Source: Metridium senile (taxonomy: Eukaryota > Cnidaria > Anthozoa > Actiniaria > Metridiidae). Taken from it: a DNA stretch of 64,000 nt. The DNA is taken from assembly GCA_949775045.1 (NCBI GenBank), contig OX459102.1, forward strand, positions 6,134,185 to 6,198,184, read 5' to 3'. The translations under genes were made by a program, and so were the position numbers. Every line of letters starts with the position of its first letter. The stretch's first letter is position 1. Shown piece after piece: positions 52,877 to 64,000 of the stretch. The notes under the pieces were generated by a model. That model saw only the letters and a list, made by a program, of their open reading frames with translations, did no database searches and was not told where the DNA came from.

Positions 52877-54511
52877 AGCGAGGGTGTGCGGATAAAACGG
52901 AAATGGCCAAATAGTTTAAGTATTTAATTCATAAATAATATTACTTCAATTCATTCAACTATAACTGTTATATACATTTTTGTGATTTCAACAACAATGT
53001 CAATTTCATAGAATCAATGGTTCAATGTTTTACTCACCACTATTTAGATTACTTGTAACGCATCGCAAACAAGCTTCCCGAGTCATGTCGCCTGTAAACT
53101 GGATCAGTCAAATATATATCTTGTAAAAGCATTTGAAATTTCTCTCTCAAAGAAATTCAAACGATAGATTGAATAACAATCAAAAGCGTTCATGAGCAAC
53201 TCAAACATGAGGCAGAACGTTTTTGATGTTGAGCGGTTGTCGCGACGGCGTAGTCTGAAATCTCTGTTATTCACAATAAATTTCACATTGAAAAGCTCTG
53301 TATCATCTATAGAACAACAATTGTAAATAGGAATTTCAATGAAGGAATTATTTACATGAATAAGAGCGCAAAACATCCTTCCCGCTCGGTGACATCTGCA
53401 CAAATACGCTAACAAAGACGCTAACTGAACCGAGGTATGCCGGGAAGGGCATGCCGGGAATGGCATCATCCGCCTGTGAACGTTCTATGTCAGCGGTTTC
53501 CATAAACGGAAATGCCATTTCAAGTTATGTTCAACATGGCGGAGTAAGTGTGAAAGTTGATGCAGAAAAATATATTAAAAGATAACATTTTAGAGTCATA
53601 TAAGGAAGGTAAGTTTATTGCATTGTCAGTTGTTTTTTTGCAATGCTGTATTAATTTTGCTTGCTAGTCGACGGTCTGCTAAGTCAAAGCAATAGAGCTC
53701 TTACTGCATGGTCATATTAGAAACTCAATCAAAAATACAAGCGTGATTCATAATACTTTGACAGCATGCCAGGTTATTAAAAGCGACTTTTATTAAATAT
53801 TATATGCATAAACTATTGCATGTATTTATTTTTATTTTGCTTAAATTCGAGAAAATGTATAACTCATCTTTGATAAGGATCAACTATTTAATAGACTAAA
53901 TTGATGATCTTTGCCAAGCAAAATTGTTCGTAAAAATTAAAAAAAGAAAGAATAAAGTTAACAAAATATAACTGAAAAGGCCTGTTTACCTGTCCTGTCA
54001 TGAACCACAGTGATTTATAAACTGATATTGGAACTAATACAGGAAACTGTTCCTAAAATAAATAACTTATTCGTCAGTCTATATAGTAGCAATCCTATTA
54101 GTTCTACAGAATATATTATATTTTTGGTTTCATATACATGTAGGCCTTGCTGTTTCGAAAGTGGAATAAGCTTACAAACATGGATCATAATATTTCAGAA
54201 AAAAACAAAATATTTAAGAGTAATTTTTACAAGTTTCAAATATTTTAAATTCTTTTTTTTGTTTTCTTGTGTTGTTATATTTTATTATATGCACGTGTAA
54301 TTGCCGGTGCTTGTAGTAAGTAGCTAGTTTGACAGGTATGGTAGATCATTTACAATTCCATACATTATTTATTAACGTATGCTATTCATTGTCCCTTCAA
54401 GTGGATGTATATATGTAATATACAAATACAAATTATGTTGACTATCAGATCCCCTCTCAATTTGGTGGATGTTTACAAAGTTTGTAATAAAATTGGAGCA
54501 CTTATCAGACT
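52877..54511. other. Spacer, no supported gene
   Basis: A minus-strand frame at 53469-53104 is open but has no splice or family support. A gccgggaagggcatgccggg block lies at 53436-53455. caacatggcgg at 53532 could be a start codon context, but no exon follows. Confidence 0.3.
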
Positions 54512-55062
54512 TATTCTCTTACCCAGACCAGTCTCAACTTTCTAACGAAAAATCAAAGGCTCTGGTCGGACACAACTAAACCAGAAGACCCAGAAACTGG
54601 TTCGTCAGATATGCGCATCCTCAATAATTTCTAACTTCCGGTAACAAAATGGCAGATTTCAAGTCAATTCTCGCCGATGCATTATCAAAACTAAACGTGA
54701 ATTTTGACCTAAAGAAAAACAAATTGTGGTTATGGTACTGTTATAGTTATATCAAGTGTTCGAACAAAGTATATAAATTGGAGAGTTTTATTTGCTTTTG
54801 CTATTTTAGGCTTTCTGAGAACTCAGACATTCCAACGGCTATTTTGTCTGCTGCTAATAAATCGCTAATTACTCACCAGCCAGGATTTCACAAATATAGC
54901 TGTTGGAATGTCTCAGAACTAACCATACTGCAGGAGACTTAACAGGGATTACCATTTATTCATAGATCAATTATTTCAACCAATCATATTGACGCTGGAT
55001 TTTTGTCCGACCAGAGCCTTTGATTTTTCGTTAGAAAGCTGAGAAGGGTCTGGGTAAGAGAA
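54512..55062. mobile_element. Inverted-repeat element carrying a possible first exon
   Basis: The arms of about 65 bp start TATTCTCTTACCCAGACC and ATTCTCTTACCCAGACC (inverted) and share TTTCTAACGAAAAATC and AAAGGCTCTGGTCGGACA. A second, smaller inverted pair (gacattccaac / gttggaatgtc) lies at 54823 and 54901. Confidence 0.7.
54649..54735 (+). CDS. Possible first exon inside the inverted-repeat element
   Basis: Following tcttccggtaacaaa-like leader sequence, an ATG at 54649 opens ADFKSILADALSKLNVNFDL, similar in style to N-termini of RecQ-like helicase genes in repeat-rich invertebrate genomes. The downstream helicase motifs are absent, and the donor is uncertain (TTATG/gtactg). Very tentative. 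Confidence 0.25.
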
Positions 55063-55735
55063 TGTTATCAGTCTGCTATAAGCAAGCAATATAAACTTGC
55101 AATGAGTATTAATTAGTAGATAATACTTCCTATACCTGACTTGTACCTGTACTGTTTGATAAAAGTTTCATTGGCAAATAATTTGTAAGCCTTGGTTGCG
55201 AAATATTCACTCATTCCAAGCAAAGCACACACAAAATATTACCTCTGAATTCACTCTGAATGGAGGCTGTATTTAGTCTGTGAAAATGCACCCTAAGTCA
55301 AATTGTACCACAAGGTTAGATAATTGACCCTGGAGTATTTATTAAATACAAAAGTCAGGACAATGTTCATGCATGTTTTAAGTGTGCATAGCCGGCAATT
55401 TGAGGGGATGTAATATGATGACACAGACCCAGATTGAAGGGAAGGAGAGGAATGGAATAGATATCACCTACCCAAAGACTGGATTGTTTATGTATTCCCA
55501 CGCATGCGCTTTTAGACATGCAAGCTGATTGGTTGAAAATCATATTCTTCATAAAGGGAACATAAGGGTTTGCAATAATTATTGTTCTGTTTCATATTAT
55601 GTTTGGTACTGTTTTGTTAGTTTTCATGTATCATGTGTTTAAGTGTGGTTGTGTGTTTGTGTGGTTTCACAACCCTAAGCATCCTGCAGTTTCTTTTCAG
55701 TTTTGGATGCAGTTAACTGTGAAAAAGTACCCTGT
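55063..55735. other. Spacer
   Basis: No coding signals or placed repeats. Confidence 0.35.
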
Positions 55736-56243
55736 GAGCAGAGATTTCTTTCTCTCTTACCTGGAACGACGAGGAAAGAAACCTCTGCCAGCAGTCAGTT
55801 ATTTACATCCAAGTTTCTGGATGTAAAACATTATGGGCTATCTAATTATAAACTGGTTTTAAACTAGTTTTTCAACTATGTGATGACAGAAAACATCACT
55901 TTCCCAAGCGTTAATTAACGTTGATGTTTACTTTTGATTTCATTCAGTTGAGGTCGGGACCAACAAGATTTAATATTAACGATCGCTGTAGTTCTACGCA
56001 ATATTACAGACTAAACAATGTTGTTCTTATATTTCTTAATTGGAGTTTTTGACGACATAAAACAGAGAGCATTTCAATGTCATCTTTGCTCACTGCACGA
56101 AATACGATATTTTAACTTGTCACGAAAAACCTAATTGATTGACTTTTGGAAAATGTGCATGCTCAACAGGATTAATTGTGGTTGCCAGCAGAGGTTTCTT
56201 TTCTCGTTGTTCTAGGTAAAAGAGAGGAACCTCTGCTTGCAGG
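55736..56243. mobile_element. MITE with self-complementary ends
   Basis: About 60-bp blocks at 55736-55795 and 56186-56243 are inverted copies. Each is itself a hairpin (AGCAGAGATTTCTTT ... AAAGAAACCTCTGC) around tacctggaacgacgagg. The flanks do not show a clear target duplication. Confidence 0.65.
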
Positions 56244-56449
56244 GTATGAAAAAAGTTGATCAACCTTCCTGTTTTTTATTTGGTCAAGTTTAAAATGTTT
56301 ATTGAGATATGATTGCATATATTTTTTAGTAAATTTTGATGTGTTTTTGTGGTTTAATTGTAACACCCCCTTACCCTATCTCAACATCAGATTTACTTAA
56401 AACCTATTAGTCACTTACCACTACAGCTTTAATCAGATCAGGTCACAAG

Positions 56450-59400
56450 ATGCAAGAAGTGCAAGAGGAAATTCAAAAACTAAAGGAGCTCTATGAATCC
56501 AGTTCAAAAGGTACTAGCAATGTACAGATGAATATAATATGAGCTAGCCAATGCCCTTTCCAATAATATGTGGTTACAGTGCGAATCGTAAAACTGTTTT
56601 TAATTAGAAACAAAAATATTTTAGAAATCGTTTTTTGTTTGTTGAACAACTCACAAATTAAAATAACTCTAACTACAAAAAGTTTATCATACTACACATC
56701 AGTCAAACTTCTTGCGGATATATATAAATGTTTCTGAGTTGTTCAACAAATAATAAACGATTTCTAAAATATTTGCTATGGTTTTCTGATTCGCACTGTA
56801 ATATACATTTACAATATGGTAGACTTTTTAACATCAACAACAACAAAGCTTTTATTAATTCCCACTGACCCAGCATATACAAATTGTACATGATATACAT
56901 GTATATAACTATTTATAATAAAATTTTAAATGACAAGGTTTTTATTCGACGTTTCAATGCCATCGGGCGTCATTTGAATATTTATTACAAGTGAACGATA
57001 AATAAGTACAAATTTAGATAAAATTGACCTCATGGGATTTGTAGACTATTGTTCAAAATTTTGTCCAAGCGGTAGGCCTGCACTCTAGCATCAGCATTAT
57101 AATTAGATATTCTACACTCTAGCCAGCAATGCATTATTTGCCAAGTGCACTTGTAAATGCTTTTAGATTTTCCAATCTTGTGCTAATTATTTTACTTTAA
57201 AATTTGGTTTTCCTTTCAGCTTTAGAAAAATGGCCACAGAGTGATGCCATCTCAAGTTGTGATGATAAGGATTTTATGGGTTTACTTCAGAACATAAATG
57301 AAGTGGTAATTATTACAAGATATTATATTTTACTTAGTTTACATCTACAATCTTTGACATAAATGCTAGTATGATTATGACACACAACATTCATTTGTTT
57401 ATATTCTTTGCACCACTGAAGTATTAACACAAGCCACTATCCAACTTCTCAATAATTACCTACTATTAGAGAGATGGAATGGTCTAGTGGTCAGGGGATC
57501 GAATTTTGGGCCTAATGGTCTGGGTTCGATTCCCGGACTTGGCGACATGGGCAAGACACTTTACTCTCTATGTGCCTCATATTCTTGGATAAGGACGTAA
57601 AACCGGAGGTCCTGTCTGCCTTCACTCTAATTCCTAATACATAAGGTTGATGTAAAATATCTTGTTGTGCTCTTCGAAAAGAGCAGGGGATGGTTTCCTG
57701 GAACAGCAGTCAGGTCTCAAACCATAGCATATATAAGCATAGAAAAAGAGGGACTGCTTTTACTATATATAATGGTAAATAATAATAAAAAAATCAAAAT
57801 TAGTGGTGAGAAAATGTTTGGTGGTTACTTGGTTGACCAATCAATGCTCTTTTATACTCTGACTCACTTTCAATCAATTCCTGTCAAGTTGACTGAATAA
57901 CTTTTCTATCATTTCTCCCTAGCTTCTCACCATTTAAATTATATTCTAAATAAAGAATGTTTAAGGTTTAAGATACGATTTAGAATTATGAATGTTTTAA
58001 AAAGCATAATATATGTATTTTGTGTTCAGGACTTGGAAGCTGCAGTTTATGGATTACAGCGACAACTAGAAATTGAGGTGCAATTGGTGAAATGTCTAGA
58101 GCAATTAAGAGAAATTAACAGGTTTGGAATTCAATCTAAATTATATACACCCATTTCAAAAATTGTTGTTGCAGCTGAAGCTACAGTCCACACTCTGAAG
58201 CCTGCAAAGGATGTCGGTTATATATTCATGGACATAATTTGTGATTTATAATTTTATGTTTATATCTACCACCACAATAACTTGTTATGATCATATAACA
58301 CAAACACGTACAACCAAAATATGCTATGAATAAATCAATAAAAAGAGAAGAAATGCTAACATCCTTTGCAGGCTTCAGAGTGTGGACTGTGGCTTTGTTT
58401 GCGACAACGAATTTTGAAATAGGTACTATATTGAAGACATAGAAAATGTGTACACGTTCTGTGTGCAGTTATAACATTCTGGTACATGTATTGTCAGAGC
58501 AAGAGAGAATTGTTAAGGGAAGCATGACGTGAAGGGAAGTGTTTCTAAACACTTCGCAACTGTTGTGATAAACCCCAAGTGCTTTATAACTGCATACAGC
58601 AAAGAGAGCAAGTTTTCTATCTCTTTTATAAAAAAAAAAATTGTCACATTGACATATTTGATCAACATGCAAACATGTGTGCTGTGTACTAGCACTCATA
58701 AAGCATGTGCCTCAGCCAATCAAAATGTGTGATTTCTATTTGTTATTTTATTATCAGGGTTCGTGCTACTCCTAAAACTCCTTGAAAACTCCTTAGATTT
58801 GATTTGCGTTTTTAAGGGCACTTGAAAAGCCCTTGAATTTTAGAAAATCAGTAAAAACTCCTTAAAAACTCCTTAATTGTAGCTAAAGTAGTGTAAAAAT
58901 TATAGTATTGCAAGTTAGATTTTGTTTACTGACATCAGCACAAAGCCTGTATTATGTTATTTATAAATGAATAACAACAACAACAACAAAGTATCATTAT
59001 ATCAACAATTGTATATTAACTAGACTTTCTTTTGCTGATCAAGAAGGTTGGCTGTTTTACAGAAAATAGCCAACTTTCTTGAGATAAGCTGTATTTCCAG
59101 GGGCCGCTGAGGGGAAGGGGCTATAGGGGGGCTTAGCCTTTTTTCACTTTTTTAACACTTTTTTCTCACAGTTTTTTTTTTTATCACTTAAAAATCACTC
59201 ACATGATCTATATTAATTACCTCAGCCCCCAACTTTCAAACATGCTCAGCGGCCCCTGATTTTACTTAATATATTATACTGAAAACATTTGTATTACTGA
59301 CATTGTATTTTCTACTAATTGATTTGTGGGTATATTATACAAGCTTATTAATAGTAATTGTTTGTTTTATAGTGAGAGTATTGATGCAACATCTAAACTG

Positions 59401-62400
59401 ATTACAAGTCAGGAAAGAGTAGCAAGATTGAGAAGTAGATTGCTGCGCTGTGTTAATAAGGTAGACTCTTTTATAATGTTTTATCAATTCACTGAAGGAC
59501 TTAAGAGCATAACTTATGTTATTATTATAATAATAAATATTTTAACTTTCATTAGCAATAATACTAAAACCTACAAAGTTCAGCTAATTATCTACTGCAA
59601 ATTAGGCAATAATATTAATTGTTTATCAGTTTACTTTATAAAGAAATGTGTTACTTTGCATAATCTCTGTATACTCAATACACCTAATTCAAAAAAGGTT
59701 GACGGGGCGAACGGCGATTGGCGATTGGTGATTGGCAATGGTTAATATGAATTTCTTCTTATTCGTTTCTAAATTACCCAAACAATGCCTCCACCGTTCA
59801 GGGAAACCTTCGAGACATCCATCTAAGGTCATCGCTTAACGATGTTTGGGTAATTTAGAATAGAATAAGAAGGAATTCGTATTATCCACAGTCCCGCAAT
59901 CGCCAATCACCAATAGCCAATCGCCGTTCGTCCCGTCAACCTTTTTTGAATTAGGTGTATATTCAACTCCCAAGCATTGGGTCACATGGTCTAAAATGGG
60001 TATACTATAACTTAATAACTAAGGAAGCCGCAGAGGTCTATTGAACTATTGTTTAATAAACATTCCTTACTACTTACTTACATTTTACCTACTTACTCAC
60101 TGACATACAATATTTGAAAGAAAGTGTCGCTAGGATTTTGAAAAAATAGTTTTGTACATTTTGAATACTGATACTTCCAGATCCTTGTTCTTCCTCATCA
60201 ATGTTGAGTGGGAAGTCATTATCTGGGGCCGGCCCTTGTGTGGTTGACCTTTCAATGCAAGATCATTTCAAAACAACATTGATGTTGGTGTAGGGGTAGC
60301 CTGAGAAAACAGACGTTGTTTCTCTCCTCGTCCCCCTGCGAATCTCAGGCTTGTGTAGGGAGAGGGAGGAGGGGGGGATATTATGAGCGTGACAACACTA
60401 TAATTTGATTGGCTTATGCTGTTATCTGTTCAATCTCTGTCAGGTTTAAATGTTTTTTGATTGGACGGTTTTATCTAAGTGGTCCTTTGAAGTGTCCGCA
60501 CTGTAATGTGAGTTCAATGTTTTCTTTCCATAGCAACTGATTAACCATGGTAACGATGCTGTTCTGCCACCTTGGCACGGCCCCTTACACAATGACAACA
60601 AGGAAAGCTCCCTTGTTAGTAAACCCACTAACACCACAATGGAAGATGATAGAACAGAAAATATCATTGCTCCATTCAGCAATGATAAACAACCAATAAG
60701 CTGTTCAGATAATAATGTCAATGAAAAAGATAGTAAGAGACCTGACAGTGAACTAAGCCAAATGGGTGATCCAAATGGTGAATTGAATTGGGTGGAAGCG
60801 AAAGAGCTTAGTAGTTCACCACCAATCAAGGACCAAGAGCAAAGTACTGACTCTGGATCAGAACAATCAGATCCTCAGTTAGAGGATGACGTTGGCAAAT
60901 CTGAAACAGATACAGATGAGAATGGAGAATCTGCTGTGAAAGTTCTCAATGGTAAGTAGAAATAACGAAAGTGTGTCTTCTTGGATAAGGACGTCACACA
61001 GGTGGTCCCTTCTCTCCACAATACACTCACTAACCTGCATTGGAGGGACGTAAAAGAACCACTGGGGATTTAACAAACCCTGGTTGTGACCAACCTCAGT
61101 GACTGGCTAATACTAATAAATACTAACTACTGATTGTAAGCTGCCAGCGGTCTGTATGAAAAGTGTAAAGCTCATTTAGATGTATGTGAAATGCACTTTA
61201 GAAGCACTGCATTACATTATACAACAGTCTTTTTTTTGTACCTTAAATACATAAATGAATACAGCACGGTACTGCATACATGTATCCACTTATTTAAAAA
61301 GTTTTCCAGGAACAAGCTCAGCTAGAGTCTATATAAAATATTAACTAGCTAGCTTATGCCTAGCTAGAGCCTATAAGTATACTGACAGTCAATTAAAACA
61401 ACGACTAGACCGAAAGGTAGCATGGGTAGAAATCACCTAAGCGGATAAATGCACACAGTATCTAATGCAATACCGTTCGCACTCGATCAACTAATTATGA
61501 ATAATTCGCCACTTCGGTGATTTCTACCCATGCTACCTGTCGGTCTAGTCGCGTAAACTTGAAGCCTATTGCTGACAATGTTTTTTGAATTGACTGTATA
61601 AGTAAATAAATTTACACCTACTTGCAAGAATATTGTCACATGAAAAACATTAATAATTTAGTTACATGGAATAACAAAAGAAAGATTTCAGCTTGAGTGA
61701 TTTTCTTTTGTGTTTTAATTAATTCCTTTCCCGCTAAACTACAATGAAGTCAGGGCAACGTTCTTGAAATTAAGGTGTATCTTGTGTAAGTAAAATAGAA
61801 ATTTAAGTAATTGTAATTAAGAAAGACATTGCATTTGATTTAATATTTATTTATACCTGTGTTTTGTTGTTTTGATGCAGTGAGGGATTCACTTATGGAA
61901 GATGGAGGTTTGAAAAAGCTACAGGATACACTAGAAAAGAACCTTTATGACAAGGGACATGATAGTAAAGTTGTACAAGCTAGTGCATTCAAGATACCGC
62001 CACCCAAACCAGCACCATATAGTGCACTGGAAACAATGCCGATGCTGGACATGGTTAAATCCACCAATGTAAGACACCCCCCTAACCCTACGAGTACCTA
62101 GATTGCAAAACATTCCCTACTTTTGCACGAAAACTCTGAGGAATCGAGTTGAAGTTTGATCAAACGAAATTCTGCAAAATAATGAGAAGAGAATTAACAG
62201 ACGAACGGTGAGTAAGTGACTCCCCGCTTGTCCGTTAATCCTCTCTTCATAATTTTGTCCGATCAAACTTCAACTCGCTTCCCTGGAGTTTTCGCAAAAA
62301 AGTAGGGACTGTTTTGCAGTCTAACAAGTACCACTGCCCTTCCCTTTCTCTCATATACGTAATTCAAAAAGTCAAAAAGATTAAAAAAATATATCTTCCG

Positions 62401-62915
62401 TAAAGGGTGCTCCATTTTCAGGAGGGTGCACCATTATAACATTTCAGAAACATTCAACTATGTAATATACCTAGCTTGGGTAGCGGCTTTCGGGGAGGGG
62501 AAAAGAAAGAATGGGGACTATCCCTTCTTTCCTTTTCCCTCCCCTCACCTCCCCAAAGTCATCTCAGGAAGGGGTGCCAACCCCTGCAACCCTCTCCTAG
62601 ATCAAGTCCTCCTCGAAAATGTAAATTTAAGGAAAATACTTGTCATTTTGTTTGTTATTATTCAAGTTCGATATCATATTTACTCAGGGTCGGGAAGAGA
62701 GGGTACCCATCACGAATCACGCGCCATTTTTTCATGATTTCACGGATCACGGAGCTATGTAGCCTTTTCACGAATCACAGTTGTAGAATTTTTGAAGCTA
62801 ACTTCATTTCAAATGTGTTTCTTTGTAATAGAGTGCTGAAGTTATGGCTGCTGGTGAAGATGAAAGTGATGGTATTGTCATCAAAGAACAGATACTGATA
62901 CAGGACTGGGACCCA
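56450..62915 (+). CDS. Seven-exon coiled-coil gene, likely a host gene, 3' end outside the window
   Basis: Exons 56437-56510 (ATG at 56450), 57220-57305, 58030-58121, 59373-59460, 60534-60951, 61881-62068 and 62832-62915. All borders are AG/GT and all six junction phases agree (1, 0, 2, 0, 1, 0), with no stop: 339 codons so far. The N-terminus is helical and coiled-coil-like (MQEVQEEIQKLKELYESS, LEAAVYGLQRQLEIEVQL, LITSQERVARLRSRLL). Exon 5 starts AVLPPWHGPLHND and continues as an acidic, Ser-rich disordered stretch (SGSEQSDPQLEDDVGKSET). Exon 6 has LMEDGGLKKLQDTLEKN and a Pro-rich FKIPPPKPAPYS. Exon 7 ends KEQILIQDWDP. I do not recognise the family. The lack of any break, in a window where almost everything else is broken, suggests selection. 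Confidence 0.75.
57474..57660 (+). mobile_element. tRNA-derived SINE
   Basis: A pol III A box (TGGTCTAGTGGT, from 57480) and B box (GGTTCGATTCC, 57523-57533) sit in a tRNA-like head. A tail follows with gcaagacactttactc and cttggataaggacgtaaaac. It lies in intron 2 of the coiled-coil gene. A tail relative is at 60976-61090. Confidence 0.8.
58143..58432. mobile_element. Mariner-like MITE in an intron
   Basis: Third copy of the family at 31733 and 43793: CACCCATTTCAAAAATTG at the left and an inverted CCTATTTCAAAATTCG at the right, with TA nearby, in intron 3 of the coiled-coil gene. Confidence 0.65.
58440..58745. mobile_element. Hairpin MITE, relative of 26825-27110
   Basis: It shares agagagaa.tgttaag.gaagca, aaccccaagtgctttataac and ccaatcaaaatgtgtgattt with the element at 26825, with about 70-80% similarity by eye. 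Confidence 0.6.
59681..59957. mobile_element. Mariner-like MITE, TA target site
   Basis: Ends CACCTAATTCAAAAAAGGTT and its exact inverse; arms of about 55 bp include CGGCGATTGG and GGTGATTGG. TA on both sides. A second inverted pair (ctaaattacccaaac / gtttgggtaatttag) lies inside. Same terminal motif as 28421-28679. Confidence 0.75.
60361..60379. repeat. Short G-rich tract
   Basis: gagggaggaggggggga in intron 4 of the coiled-coil gene. Confidence 0.5.
60976..61090. mobile_element. SINE tail fragment
   Basis: cttcttggataaggacgtca and ggtggtccctt match the tail of the SINE at 57474; the tRNA-like head is missing. Confidence 0.55.
61404..61553. mobile_element. Fold-back MITE
   Basis: CGACTAGACCGAAAGGTAGC and an inverted CGACTAGACCGACAGGTAGC begin arms of about 42 bp with few differences, in intron 5 of the coiled-coil gene. 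Confidence 0.7.
62103..62326. mobile_element. Fold-back MITE
   Basis: Arms of about 100 bp: TGCAAAACATTCCCTACTTT and an inverted TGCAAAACAGTCCCTACTTT, sharing TCGAGTTGAAGTTTGATC-type sequence, in intron 6 of the coiled-coil gene. Confidence 0.75.
62489..62550. repeat. Purine/pyrimidine hairpin
   Basis: GGGGAGGGGAAAAGAAAGAA and its inverse TTCTTTCCTTTTCCCTCCCC flank a short loop; it is mirror-biased and could form unusual DNA structure. Confidence 0.6.
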
Positions 62916-63189
62916 GTAAGTAATGGGCGACTTAGAGATAACAGAGGTCACATGGTCCAATCTCTCTTAAATCGATCAGCTCTGTAAAAATATTAGTAAG
63001 AGAGCCACAATCTTGTGCAGAATACCTTTGAAAATTATCTGTTTTGTGTTTTGTGCAAGAAAAATATTCCTATAACATTTTCCCTTTTCCCCTCTCCCCC
63101 GAATCAATGTTGAGTTTTGGAAATGTGAAACGGTTGTCAATTGAAAGACCAATCAACATGACTGTTTTGTTTATTTTAACTTTATTTAA
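62916..63189. other. Intron of the coiled-coil gene
   Basis: Nothing recognised; the next exon of the gene lies beyond the window. Confidence 0.35.
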
Positions 63190-63926
63190 GGACGGGGCCT
63201 ACTAATTAAAAAGTAATGTATTCTTCAAACAACTATGTGAGTTGTTTTAACCCTTCAGAGGGTTCTACAAATATGTCTAAAAAAGGTGGGGTCACCGGGC
63301 AGTTAAGAGAAATAATGAGTCTTAAATAATTATGGCTGACGTCACGATTTTACCGGCATCGACAAATAATTTTATTTTTCAAAGGATTTTCATTGAAACA
63401 TCTCTTTGATAGCGGTAAACATTTAACAAGTAATTTTCTAATAGGAATATATACTTTGTAACGTATTTTCAAAAGTTAGTAGTGAAATATGATTTTTTTA
63501 GCATCGCGACTTGTATTTTACGAGGTTCAGAAAATTCGAATTTTTGTCTATTTTCTATTCAAAAATCAGTTGCTTTTTCGAAATTTTACATCAAAACCAT
63601 TGTTTAACATGTTCTTAATAATTGCAATTATAAAAAAATTGGGGTTACCGGGCGTTTTAAAAAGTTATCGCGTGGTAAACTTTGCCGCCGAAGATCATCA
63701 TAAGACAATTTCTTTCCGGCCCCCTCCCTACTAATTAAAGAAATTCGTCATCATGAGTGCATTGTGGGACTGTTTTTATAAAAAACCGCTACCGTCGCGT
63801 CTACCATCGTTAGATGTTTTTTTATTTGTATTTTCAATTGTCATCTTTTGAGGTAAGATAGCGCGTTAAAATGGAAACTATGTAGATGCGCAGTAGCCTG
63901 CGCAGTGGCAATAGTAGGCCCCGTTC
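63190..63926. mobile_element. piggyBac-like MITE, TTAA target site
   Basis: The left end GGACGGGGCCTACTA and inverted right end GAACGGGGCCTACTA differ at one base. TTAA flanks both (63186-63189 and 63927-63930), the piggyBac signature. Internal repeats include gggtcaccgggc (63291) and ggggttaccgggcg (63641). There is no coding capacity. Confidence 0.6.
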
Positions 63927-64000
63927 TTAACTCAAACAAAAACGTGTCCCAACAATTTTGAACCTCAAGGTTAGTAAAACTGAGGGTGCTAAAAAAGAGC

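Noticed and set aside
53104..53469. 121-residue minus-strand frame
   Set aside because: No acceptor or donor, no recognisable motif, and no repeat relationship.
57474..57546. A true tRNA gene
   Set aside because: A and B boxes are present but the acceptor stem does not pair well and a SINE tail follows.

Overview
The window is eukaryotic, AT-rich and animal-like. Short exons sit between GT/AG introns, and the space between them is packed with transposon relics and fold-back elements. CR1-like and BEL/Pao retrotransposon pieces, SWIM-YqaJ genes, a metazoan CACTA element and PHD-tailed transposase-like genes together suggest an anthozoan cnidarian, probably a stony coral. That assignment is an inference from family content. 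No marker gene in the window fixes the species.

Layout. 0-3.4 kb: a decayed DDE-type transposase-like gene whose last exon is a PHD finger. 3.4-6.4 kb: GC-rich and palindromic repeats, one carrying a possible Crypton/ZMYM-type first exon. 6.4-8.9 kb: a GC-rich minus-strand gene of seven phase-compatible exons. 8.8-11.2 kb: a long unidentified ORF with a Pro/Gln/Glu tandem repeat, running into an antisense retrotransposon endonuclease fragment. 11.3-15.7 kb: fold-back elements, two more genes ending in PHD fingers, and an L1-like ORF1 relic. 16-30.7 kb: a SWIM-YqaJ gene split by a 12.7-kb CACTA (EnSpm) transposon at 17351-30033. 30-32.2 kb: the rest of that gene and a zinc-ribbon exon; this block recurs at 41.9-44.3 kb. 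32.8-38.4 kb: an unidentified spliced gene with a TTCCGG-array element in its intron, and a KDZ-type cysteine-cluster exon on the minus strand. 39-42 kb: a large GTACTGTG satellite, a truncated LINE and a BEL/Pao integrase relic. 42-49.7 kb: the second YqaJ copy, zinc-finger exons, and fibrinogen-like, BEL, LINE and SWIM relics. 50-51.4 kb: a broken CUT-homeobox gene. 52-56.3 kb: more fold-back elements. 56.4-62.9 kb: a seven-exon coiled-coil gene that looks like an ordinary host gene. 63.2-63.9 kb: a piggyBac-like MITE.

The main story is the CACTA element. It has perfect 33-bp terminal inverted repeats beginning CACTA, a 3-bp target duplication (ACA), and subterminal arrays of a TGGCCA-centred motif. 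It carries a Tnp2-type transposase on the minus strand and a second, multi-exon gene on the plus strand ending in a Tudor-like domain. The second copy of the host segment at 42.1 kb still has the empty insertion site, so the boundaries can be read to the base. The two YqaJ copies carry different frameshifts, so they decayed independently. Most transposon genes here show one to four breaks; the transposase is the least damaged. Only the 56-63 kb gene and the minus-strand 6.4-8.9 kb gene look like candidates for working host genes.
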